DNA from: a bacterium
GTDB lineage: Bacteria > Desulfobacterota > JAPLJL01
Assembly: GCA_028713675.1 (NCBI GenBank)
Contig: JAQTNV010000005.1
Span: 42,793 to 106,792, forward strand
Length of the DNA: 64,000 bases
Reading direction: 5' to 3'
Shown piece after piece: positions 1-7,710 of the stretch. The first letter of the stretch is position 1, and every line of letters starts with the position of its first letter. The position numbers and the translations under genes are program-made. The notes under the pieces are model-generated. The model saw nothing but the letters and a program-made list of their open reading frames with translations, ran no database searches and was not told the origin of the DNA.

Positions 1-1357
1 CCAGAAGGATCTTGATCCCCAGTCGGTCCAGCTGGAATTTCCTCCAGCGGACGATTTCACTGAATTCATCCCGCTCCGGCACCTTCCTGATCGTGTTGAT
101 CTGGCCGCCGAGTTCATTTTCTTTTTCGAAAAGCACCACCTGGTGGCCGCGCTCGGCCGCCACCCGGGCCGCTTCCAGACCGGCCGGGCCGCCCCCGATT
201 ACCACCACCTTTTTCTTTTTGTCCGCGGGCTTGAGCTCGGATGAACCTTCCCTTCCCACCTGGGCATTCTGGGTACAGGTGATGGAAAGCTCCCGGAAAA
301 CCCGGTTGATGCAGCCCTGCACGCAGGCGATGCAGTGGCGGATGTCCTCCAGTTTCCCGGCCTGCGCCTTGTTGGCGAGTTCGGGGTCGGCGATCTGTCC
401 GCGGGTCATTACGATCAGGTCGGCGTGCCCGTCTTCGAGGATCTTCTCGGCCTGGACCGGGTCGTTGATCCGCACCGACGAGAAAACCGGCGTTTTTTCC
501 ACCGCCCCGCGGATCAGGCCATGGAAAGGCACAAACATCCCGAGGGGAACGTAGCACGGACCGATCACCAGGGTGTAATGACCGAACTGGGAACCGGCCG
601 AACAATTTAGAAAGTCCACTTTCCCGGTGGCTTCCAGCTTTTTCGCCAGTTCCTGCATCTTTTCGTTGTCCATCCCGCCGGGGTGAAGGTCGTCACCGCT
701 GATCCGGAAACCCACTGTCATTTTCGAGTTATCGACTTCTTTCCGCACCCGCTCCAGCACCGCGGTGGCAAAAGCCATCTGCTCGCCCCACTTGTCTTTC
801 CGCTGGTTGCCCCAGTTCGACCAGGACTGCTGGATCAGGTAACCGTGGGAACCGTGGAGTTCGATCCCGTCCAGCCCGCCCTCCTTGGCCGCCCGGGCAT
901 ATCCGCCGAAACCGTCAATCAGGTCCTGGATCTCCTCCTCGCAAAGGACCTTGGGACGCTCCCGCGTGGAAAACGAAGGAATTGCCGACCAGGAAACCAG
1001 CGGCTTGAGCTTCAGGGTGCTGTCCGACTCTTTCCCGAGGTGAACCAGCTGGAGAATGATCTTGGTCCCGTACTGGTGCACCGCGTCCGCGAGCTTTTTC
1101 AGGCGGGGAACCAGTTCGGCCGCGGAAAGCGGCTCTTCGGTCCCGAAAGTCGCGCAGGAGGGATGGATGACGCAGGCCCCGGCAATGATCAGACCGCACC
1201 CCCCTTTGGCCCGGGCCTTCAGGTATTCGATATATTTGTCTTCCGGCAGTCCCTTGGAAAAGAAACCGAAGCCGGTCTCATGATTGCTCATCACCACCCG
1301 GTTCTTGATCTCCACCGGGCCCAGCTTGATCGGGGAAAACAGGTATTTAAAACTCAT
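1..1357 (-). CDS. OYE-family Fe-S flavin reductase (2,4-dienoyl-CoA reductase-like), C-terminus cut by window edge
   Basis: This is a reductase of the old-yellow-enzyme/FadH type, expected to pass electrons from NAD(P)H through FAD and a 4Fe-4S cluster to FMN and reduce an activated C=C bond. The 452 visible residues begin MSFKYLFSPIKLG and form the FMN TIM barrel, with the active-site stretch HGSHGYL. A Cys cluster of the normal C-x2-C-x3-C-x11-C spacing follows (CIACVQGC). Then comes the start of the NAD(P)/FAD domain (VVVIGGGPAGLEAA). The rest, about 200 residues by comparison with the two full paralogues here (3214-5172 and 17394-19358), lies left of the window. The ATG at 1357 has an excellent AAGGAGG site. 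It is probably the last visible gene of the run that begins at 14318. The exact substrate is unknown. Confidence 0.9.
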   Translation of the reverse strand, partial: MSFKYLFSPIKLGPVEIKNRVVMSNHETGFGFFSKGLPEDKYIEYLKARAKGGCGLIIAGACVIHPSCATFGTEEPLSAAELVPRLKKLADAVHQYGTKIILQLVHLGKESDSTLKLKPLVSWSAIPSFSTRERPKVLCEEEIQDLIDGFGGYARAAKEGGLDGIELHGSHGYLIQQSWSNWGNQRKDKWGEQMAFATAVLERVRKEVDNSKMTVGFRISGDDLHPGGMDNEKMQELAKKLEATGKVDFLNCSAGSQFGHYTLVIGPCYVPLGMFVPFHGLIRGAVEKTPVFSSVRINDPVQAEKILEDGHADLIVMTRGQIADPELANKAQAGKLEDIRHCIACVQGCINRVFRELSITCTQNAQVGREGSSELKPADKKKKVVVIGGGPAGLEAARVAAERGHQVVLFEKENELGGQINTIRKVPERDEFSEIVRWRKFQLDRLGIKILL

Positions 1358-1378
1358 TGCCCCTCCTTATGGTTGAAA

Positions 1379-1483
1379 TAGGTTCACGGTTCAGGGTTCA
1401 ACGTTGGGGATTATAAATTCATCACTTTGTATTTCTTGATTTGTTTTTCTTAACTTTGAACTTTGAACCTTGAACTTTGAACT
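1379..1483. repeat. GTTCAAAG-type intergenic repeat, copy 1
   Basis: The left end is a run of GGTTCACGGTTCAGGGTTC and the right end is made of TTTGAAC/CTTGAAC heptamers, so the ends are imperfect inverted repeats around an AT-rich centre. It ends directly against the stop codon of the acyl-CoA ligase upstream. Similar elements lie at 5195-5307 and 22297-22370. Confidence 0.7.
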
Positions 1484-3169
1484 TTAAAACTCATCACTCT
1501 TAGCTGTTTCTTTTTTTATTTTCTCCGCGAGTTCCTTCTCGAGCTTGCGCTTCAGGACCTTGCCCGTCGGGGTCAGGGGAAGTTCCTTGACGATCTCCAG
1601 TCTTTCCGGGATCTTGTACTTCATTACCTTCTGCTCGTTCAGGAAATCCTCGATTTCCTGAAGGGTGATGTTCTGCCCTTCCCGCGGGACCACGTAGGCG
1701 CCCACCTTCTCCCCCAGGCGGTAATCCGGATACCCCACCACCGCCGCCCGCTCGATTTTCGGATGGCTGTGAAGGAGGTTTTCAATATCGAGAGGGAATA
1801 TTTTGGTCCCTCCCCGGTTGATCATTTCCTTCTTTCTTCCCCCCAGCCGGAGGCAGCCGTTTTCATCGATCCGGCCCACGTCCCCGGTAAAGAACCATCC
1901 GTCCGCGGTCCGGGTTTTCTTGGTCAATTCCAGCATTTTGAAATAACCGACAAAGAGCGACGGCCCCCAGAAGGCGATCTCCCCCTCTTCTCCTTCGGGA
2001 AGCTCTTTTTCGCGCTTCTCATCATAAATCCGGAGCCCTACGCCCATCGCCGTCAGCGGACGTCCCACCGTTTCAAATACCACCTCGGGGGGATCGCCGG
2101 GAAGTGTGATGGTGTGAACGATGTTCTCCCCCATCCCATAAGCGTTGGAAACGGTACAGTGGAGCTTTTCCTTGATTTCGTTGATCAGCTGGACCGGGCA
2201 GGCCGCGCCTCCGGTACTGATGCTTCTTAAAGACTTCAAGTCATATTTATTCAGATCGGGGTGATTCAAAAATCCGATCAGGTGGGCGGGGGTCCCGGAC
2301 ATATTGGTTACCTTGTATTTCTGGATCGCTTCCAGGGCCACCTTGGGGCTGTATTTCTCCATCAATACCACCGTGATCTTCCGGATCACCACCTGGTGGG
2401 TGTTGAGAAATCCGAACGTGTGCGTCATCGGGCTATGGGCCATCATCACGTCGGTGGCGATTTTGCCCCCGCTGAATGACTCCATCATCTCCGTGGCCTT
2501 GGCGATATTGGAGAGGAGGGTATTGTGGGTGTGGAGAAATCCTTTCGGATCCCCTTCGGTCCCGGAGGTAAAATTTAGAAACATGACATCATTGGCATCG
2601 GGCGGGGATTTTTTCAGATATTCCTTGAGTTTCTTTTCTTTCTCCGGGCTCGGTTTGATCACGTCGGAGTGGAGGACCATTCCCTTGAGGGCCTTGTCTC
2701 CGACGACAATCACGTACTTGAGCTGAGGCAGTTTGGGCCGGAGCCCCTCAATAGCTTGGGCGTAATTAAACCCTCCATATTCATATGGGATAACCACGGC
2801 GGTCGATTCGCAGAAGCTTAAAAATTTTTCGATTTCCCGCTCCCGGTAGACCACGTGCATGGGCTGGATCACCGCTCCGATCCGGGCCAGGGCCAGGGTA
2901 TACAAGCTCATTTCCGGCCAATTGGGGAGCTGGACGGAAACCATGTCGCCTTTCTGAATTCCCAGGTCCACCAGGCCGGCCGCAAGCTTTTCCGTTTCCT
3001 GTTTCAGCTCCTTGAAGGTGATCTTCCGGTCCTGATATATAATGGCCACCTTGTCGGGGGCCTTCTCCACCGCCTCGTCCAGAAATTCGCAAAAAGTCCG
3101 GTTCGGCCAATAACCCTGCTCGGTCATGTCCTTGATCATTTGCGGGGTTAACATGGTCTCAAACTTCAT
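1484..3169 (-). CDS. AMP-forming acyl-CoA synthetase / CoA ligase
   Basis: This member of the adenylate-forming (ANL) superfamily activates a carboxylic acid to its acyl-CoA through an acyl-AMP. At 561 residues it is full length. The P-loop-like signature TSGTEGDPKG is at about residues 201-210. The motif NAYGMGE and the hinge region TGDVGRIDENG follow. The C-terminal domain carries the catalytic lysine in TPTGKVLKRKL at about residue 540. No transmembrane segment or signal peptide is seen, so it is cytosolic. Its start at 3169 has an AAAGGAGG site. It lies between two OYE-type reductases and downstream of two CoA-transferase genes, so it probably supplies one of the CoA thioesters used by that pathway. 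The second synthetase at 42954-44657 is only a distant paralogue. The acid it activates cannot be named from sequence. Confidence 0.9.
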   Translation of the reverse strand: MKFETMLTPQMIKDMTEQGYWPNRTFCEFLDEAVEKAPDKVAIIYQDRKITFKELKQETEKLAAGLVDLGIQKGDMVSVQLPNWPEMSLYTLALARIGAVIQPMHVVYREREIEKFLSFCESTAVVIPYEYGGFNYAQAIEGLRPKLPQLKYVIVVGDKALKGMVLHSDVIKPSPEKEKKLKEYLKKSPPDANDVMFLNFTSGTEGDPKGFLHTHNTLLSNIAKATEMMESFSGGKIATDVMMAHSPMTHTFGFLNTHQVVIRKITVVLMEKYSPKVALEAIQKYKVTNMSGTPAHLIGFLNHPDLNKYDLKSLRSISTGGAACPVQLINEIKEKLHCTVSNAYGMGENIVHTITLPGDPPEVVFETVGRPLTAMGVGLRIYDEKREKELPEGEEGEIAFWGPSLFVGYFKMLELTKKTRTADGWFFTGDVGRIDENGCLRLGGRKKEMINRGGTKIFPLDIENLLHSHPKIERAAVVGYPDYRLGEKVGAYVVPREGQNITLQEIEDFLNEQKVMKYKIPERLEIVKELPLTPTGKVLKRKLEKELAEKIKKETAKSDEF

Positions 3170-3213
3170 TCTTTTCGCCTCCTTTCAAAATAAATGGTTC
3201 GAGGATTCCAGGT

Positions 3214-5172
3214 TTAGATGATTCTCCCGATCATGGATCCTTCGTTGATCGCCTCGGCCACCCCCCGGGGATAAACGGCATCCCCGATGATGTGGAGGTC
3301 GTTGACCAGCATCCGAAGCCGGTCCACCAGCTGGTTGTTGGGTACCACGCCGGTACACAGCACCAGGTTGTCCATCTCCAGGGTGGCGTCTTCCTTGCCA
3401 TATTTAAGGATTTTGACCTGCCCGGGCCGGATCTCCTTGATCGTGGTATCGGTCAGGGTTTCCACCTGGTGTTTTTCCAGCCTTTCAAAGAGAAACTGGC
3501 GGCAGTAGAAAACCATCCGGGGGGCCAGCACGCCCCGCATCTCCACCACGGTCACTTGCTTTCCCTGCTCGGCCAGGTAGTCCGCCATCTCGAGCCCGGT
3601 TTCACCGGCGCCCATGACTACCACGCGCTTGCCGACTTTGGCTTCCCCTTTTAAAACCGCGTCGTAAGGCACGACATTCGGTCCGTCGATACCGGGAACC
3701 CGGGGGATGAAAAGCTTGGCCCCGGTGGCCAGGATCACCACCTGAGGGAGGATCTCGTTCAGGGAGGGGACCTCGAAAGGCTTCCCCAGGCTGACCTTCA
3801 CCTTGGTCCTCTCCGTCTCGTTGACGTAGAACTGGGTCAGGTAACCCCAGTCCTGCCGGCCCGGCATCATCCGGGCATAGCGAAGGGCTCCTCCCAGCTC
3901 CTTCTCCTTATCGAAGAGCCAGACCTGGTGCCCCCGGAGGGCGGCGGTGCAGGCGGCCTCGCAGCCGGAAGGACCTCCCCCGATCACGATGACACGTTTT
4001 TTATCGACGGCCTGCTCGATTTTAAAATCCATGTCCCGGGCCACGTCGGGGTTGGTCAGACAGTATGCCCCCCACCGGGCCTTGGCTTCGGGATTGACCT
4101 TGTTTTCGAGAGGCAAACAGCGCTGGAGGCAGGAAACACAGGGCCGGATGTATTTGCTCTCCCCCCGCTTTACCTTGTTGACCCATTCAGGGTCGGAGAT
4201 CAGGGGACGGCCCAGGCCGATGAGATCGGCCGAACCTTCCTTCAAAATGCTTTCCGCCTGTTCCGGAGTCCGGATTCTCCCGGAGGTGGCAATCGGGATT
4301 TTCACCAGCTTCTTGATTTCCCGGGCCAGGGGAACCTTGTGCATCAGCGGCACTTCCATCGGGGGAACGAGGAACTGGAAATCCACATAGCTCCCGGTGG
4401 AAACGTTGAGGCAGTCCACCCCGTTCTCTTCCAGCTTTTTCGCGAAAGCCCGGCCCTCGGCCAGGTTTTCCTCTTCCTCCGGCTGCCGGTCGGCGGCGTT
4501 GAACCTCCAAATCAGGGGGAAGTCGCTCCCCAGGATCTTCCGGACCCGCTTCAGCACCTGGAGGGGAAAACGCATCCGGTTTTCGAGCGAACCGCCGTAT
4601 TCATCCGTGCGCTGATTGGTGCGGGTGGAAAGGAACTGGGTCAGGAGATATCCGTGGGCACCGTGCACCTCGACGGCGTCCGCCCCGGCCTCGCGGACCC
4701 GGCGGGCCGCCTGCGCGAAAGCCTCGGTGATTCTTTCAATATCCTCATGCGTAATCTCTTTCGGGATCGAGCCGGTGATGAAAGGGATCGAGGAAGGGGC
4801 GACCGGGATATAGATTTTCCCGTCCACTTCTATCTTCGGGTCGAGCTGCCCGCCCATGTGGGCGATCTGGATGGCCAGCTTCGACCCTTTCCGGTGAATT
4901 TCGTCGGCCAGTTTCCTGATCCCGGGGACGTATTTATCTTCCCAGATGCGAAGGATTCCCTTTCCATACCCGCCTTCAGGCGACACGGACATGACCTCGG
5001 GAATGATCAAAGCCGCCCCTCCGGCCGCCCTCTTCCCGTAAAAAACCAGATCCTCTGCGGAAACATGCCCGTCTTTGCTGTGCCCCAGGCCCATCGCCGG
5101 CATGAAGATCCGGTTTTTCAACTCCATTCCCTTGATTTTGAGCGGGCTGAAAAGCAACGGGAACTCTGCCAT
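3214..5172 (-). CDS. OYE-family Fe-S flavin oxidoreductase (2,4-dienoyl-CoA reductase-like)
   Basis: A complete 652-residue reductase of the FadH/clostridial enoate reductase type. Residues 1-340 are the FMN barrel, with HGAHGYL at 170-176. Cysteines 345, 348, 352 and 371 form the Fe-S site; the last gap is 18 residues instead of the usual 11, because the insert LPLENKVNPEAKARWGAY separates the third and fourth ligands. The FAD/NAD(P) half starts near residue 393 with VIVIGGGPSGCEAA, and a second Rossmann fold has VVVMGAGETGLEMA. It is expected to reduce a conjugated double bond of an acyl-CoA or enoate. Start 5172 has an AAGGAGG site. It is separated from the upstream CoA-transferase only by a repeat element. 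FadH-like activity is inferred from the family; no substrate is shown. Confidence 0.9.
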   Translation of the reverse strand: MAEFPLLFSPLKIKGMELKNRIFMPAMGLGHSKDGHVSAEDLVFYGKRAAGGAALIIPEVMSVSPEGGYGKGILRIWEDKYVPGIRKLADEIHRKGSKLAIQIAHMGGQLDPKIEVDGKIYIPVAPSSIPFITGSIPKEITHEDIERITEAFAQAARRVREAGADAVEVHGAHGYLLTQFLSTRTNQRTDEYGGSLENRMRFPLQVLKRVRKILGSDFPLIWRFNAADRQPEEEENLAEGRAFAKKLEENGVDCLNVSTGSYVDFQFLVPPMEVPLMHKVPLAREIKKLVKIPIATSGRIRTPEQAESILKEGSADLIGLGRPLISDPEWVNKVKRGESKYIRPCVSCLQRCLPLENKVNPEAKARWGAYCLTNPDVARDMDFKIEQAVDKKRVIVIGGGPSGCEAACTAALRGHQVWLFDKEKELGGALRYARMMPGRQDWGYLTQFYVNETERTKVKVSLGKPFEVPSLNEILPQVVILATGAKLFIPRVPGIDGPNVVPYDAVLKGEAKVGKRVVVMGAGETGLEMADYLAEQGKQVTVVEMRGVLAPRMVFYCRQFLFERLEKHQVETLTDTTIKEIRPGQVKILKYGKEDATLEMDNLVLCTGVVPNNQLVDRLRMLVNDLHIIGDAVYPRGVAEAINEGSMIGRII

Positions 5173-5194
5173 TTAATCCTCCTTATTTATAAAA

Positions 5195-5307
5195 TGGTTC
5201 ACGGTTCAACGTTTAGGGTTCAAGGTTTCCAAAGAAAATTCCGCAATTCTTATTTGCATTGTTTGTTTTGTTTTAACCTTTGAACTTTGAACCTTGAACT
5301 GTGAACC
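5195..5307. repeat. GTTCAAAG-type intergenic repeat, copy 2
   Basis: It has the same construction as 1379-1483: GGTTCACGGTTCAACG at the left, TTTGAACTTTGAACCTTGAAC-like heptamers at the right, AT-rich centre. As in copy 1 the right end touches the stop codon of the gene transcribed towards it (5308). Confidence 0.7.
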
Positions 5308-7692
5308 TCAAATAATGATTTTCTCCTCCACCAGCCGTTTGAACTCCTCCTCGGACATCTTCAGAAGTTCCTTAAAAACATATTCATTGTGTTCGCCGAT
5401 CCGGGGAGTAATCCGGTCCACTCCCCCGGGGGTGTCGCTCAGCCGCCAGGGGGTCAGGTAGGTCTTTTCCTGGCCTTCCTCATCGGGGTATTGCATCATC
5501 TGGCTGACTCCCCGGAACCTGATGTGCGCGTCCTGCTCCCCTTCCTCGATTCCCAGGAGGGGCGCCGCCGCCACCCCGGACTTCTGGAGGATCTCGGTCA
5601 CCTCGTAATTGGTGTGGTTGCGGGTCCACTCCCCGATCAATTTATCCATCGCCTGGGTGTTCTGCAGCCGGGATTCCAGGTCGGTGAATCTTTTCTCCCC
5701 GGTCCAGGCCGGCTCTCCGAGCGCCCGGCAGAAATTCCGCCATTCCTCCTCGGTTCCCACCGCGATGGAAACCCACTGGTCCTCTCCCTTGGTCGGGTAT
5801 AAACCGTGGGGCGCCCGGTGGGGATGAAAATTCGCCTGGGGCCCGTGCACCCTCCGGTTCAGGAAGTAATCCAGGACCGGTTCACCCATCAGGGAAACGA
5901 TCGCCTCCACCTGGGAAACATCCAGGAACTGCCCCTTCCCGGTCTGCTCCCGGTGGTAAAGCGCCGCCAGGAGGGCGAAGGTGCCCTGGATGCCGATGTT
6001 GACGTCGCCCAGGCCGAAGCTCATGATCCCGATGCTCCCGGTGTCTTCGTAACCGACCATCCCCTCCAGTCCGCCGAAGCTGGAAGCGATGGAGGCGAAA
6101 CCCTTCATATCCTTCATGGGACCTGACTGGCCGGCCATCGACATCGAAATGCAGATGATGTCCGGCTTGACCTCCCGGAGGGCTTCGTAGGAAAGCCCGT
6201 TCCGCTCCATCACCCCGGCGCTGAAATTGTCGAGCACGATATCGCTGACCTTGGCCAGACGCTTGACCAGTTCCACTCCGGCCGGCTGCTTGATGTCCAC
6301 GGTGACGGAGAGCTTGCTCCGGTTGTTATGGCGGAAGAAATGCTTGATGTAATCCAGGAACCTGGTCACGTCCTGGCGGGTGGTCGACTCGATCTTGATT
6401 ACCTCCGCCCCCATATCGGCGAGGATCTGCGCCGCCAGCGGTCCCGCCCAGTTCCAGCCGAAATCCAGGATCCGGTATCCTTCCAGGGGGCGTTTGAGCG
6501 TTTTCCCTTTCGTCTGGGGCACCGCCGTCGGTTTTGAACCGGCCAGGACTTCGCGGTTATGTTCCCCCAGACGCGGGGCGGGCCGGTCCAGTTTCCAGGG
6601 GGTCGCGCTCATCAGGTAGGAAAGCCCCGGGAGTTTCATCTTCCCAAGGCCGGGGTCATTCACCTCGGCCCAGAAGCCCCGGAAATCGAAGTGAGGTTCG
6701 TTGACCATTTCGTCGATCCGGTTCACCGTTCCCATGGTGATCCCGTTATCCCGGGCCATTTTCATCAGTTCCGCGCGGGTGAATTGTTTGAGCCAGGGTT
6801 TTAAAACGGCGTCTCCGGCATCCGGATTCTGGACCCCCAGGGAAAGGGCGTCCCGCATGAAGGGATCCTTGGACCACTCCGGTTCCCCCATCAGGGCGAT
6901 AAACTTCCGCCATTGCTTGGCCGTCTGGGTGGCGATACAGACATAACCGTCCTTGCATTCGAAGTACCCGGTGGGATAAACGGAGACCAGCTGGCGGGCG
7001 CCCTTCCGCTTCCAGCCGCCCCAGCGGGTCACCAGGTACATCCCCCGGACGCAGTAGAGAATCACCTCGGCGGTGGAGATGTCGATGAATTGCCCCCGGC
7101 CGGTTTTCCGGCGGGCCAAAAGTGCCGTCAGGGCGGCCGCAGCCCCGTGCCAGGCCGCCTGGAAATCACACTGGTCGTAAGGAATGACGAGCGGTTCCCG
7201 GCCCGGGGAACCCAGGGTCAGGCTTAAAGCGCTCAAGGCGGAGCAGTTGATGTCATAACCGCGATAATCTTTATATGGTCCCGTCCTCCCGAAGGGGGTA
7301 AGGGAAACCATAATCAGGCCGGGATTGATCCTGGCCAGTTCCGGAAATCCCAGTCCCCCTTCCTCCAGATCGTTCGAGGTCAGGGAATTTTCCACCAGGA
7401 TATCGGCGTTCCGGATGATTCCCTTGAGGGATTCCTTTCCCGCCTTGCCGGAGAGATCCAGGGATACCCCCTTTTTGCCGGAATTCAGATAAAGGAAAAG
7501 GGAGCTTTTATCCGGTTCTTTTTTATCACCCGGGAAAGGCCCGTAGGTCCGGGTGATTTCCCCCGCGGGCGGCTCCACCTTGACCACCTCCGCGCCCAGG
7601 TCGGCCAGCACCCGGGCGCAGAAAGGCGCGGTGATATAACTGCCAAGCTCAACCACCCGCAATCCCGACAACGCCTGAGATTTAGATTCCAT
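5308..7692 (-). CDS. Double-domain class III CoA-transferase (two fused CaiB/BaiF units), copy A
   Basis: Family III CoA-transferases move CoA between an acyl-CoA and a free acid through an aspartyl-CoA thioester. They are normally about 400 residues long; this 794-residue protein is two complete units in tandem. Unit 1 begins LSGLRVVELGSYITAP and unit 2 begins near residue 400 with LEGYRILDFGWNWAGP. By eye, both units keep the catalytic aspartate: CDFQAAWHG in unit 1 and LGDVNIGIQG in unit 2. Each is followed by the family motif T-G-(R/K)-G-Q. A TTG in frame lies at 7710, but the ATG at 7692 has AAAGGA at the right distance and leaves an 18-nt gap after the stop of the upstream copy, so it is preferred. 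It probably pairs with the neighbouring copy 7711-10104. Confidence 0.9.
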   Translation of the reverse strand: MESKSQALSGLRVVELGSYITAPFCARVLADLGAEVVKVEPPAGEITRTYGPFPGDKKEPDKSSLFLYLNSGKKGVSLDLSGKAGKESLKGIIRNADILVENSLTSNDLEEGGLGFPELARINPGLIMVSLTPFGRTGPYKDYRGYDINCSALSALSLTLGSPGREPLVIPYDQCDFQAAWHGAAAALTALLARRKTGRGQFIDISTAEVILYCVRGMYLVTRWGGWKRKGARQLVSVYPTGYFECKDGYVCIATQTAKQWRKFIALMGEPEWSKDPFMRDALSLGVQNPDAGDAVLKPWLKQFTRAELMKMARDNGITMGTVNRIDEMVNEPHFDFRGFWAEVNDPGLGKMKLPGLSYLMSATPWKLDRPAPRLGEHNREVLAGSKPTAVPQTKGKTLKRPLEGYRILDFGWNWAGPLAAQILADMGAEVIKIESTTRQDVTRFLDYIKHFFRHNNRSKLSVTVDIKQPAGVELVKRLAKVSDIVLDNFSAGVMERNGLSYEALREVKPDIICISMSMAGQSGPMKDMKGFASIASSFGGLEGMVGYEDTGSIGIMSFGLGDVNIGIQGTFALLAALYHREQTGKGQFLDVSQVEAIVSLMGEPVLDYFLNRRVHGPQANFHPHRAPHGLYPTKGEDQWVSIAVGTEEEWRNFCRALGEPAWTGEKRFTDLESRLQNTQAMDKLIGEWTRNHTNYEVTEILQKSGVAAAPLLGIEEGEQDAHIRFRGVSQMMQYPDEEGQEKTYLTPWRLSDTPGGVDRITPRIGEHNEYVFKELLKMSEEEFKRLVEEKIII

Positions 7693-7710
7693 ATTATCCT
7701 TTAATTTCAA

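Noticed and set aside
3928-5283. A 451-codon open frame on the plus strand opposite the OYE-type reductase
   Set aside because: It is antisense to a gene with clear family motifs, has no ribosome site and its product shows only proline-, glycine- and histidine-rich shadow composition. Many similar antisense frames in this GC-rich sequence were left out for the same reason.
7693-7710. TTG start six codons upstream of the ATG in the double CaiB gene
   Set aside because: The ATG at 7692 has AAAGGA at the proper distance, and the TTG starts right at the preceding stop without a site.
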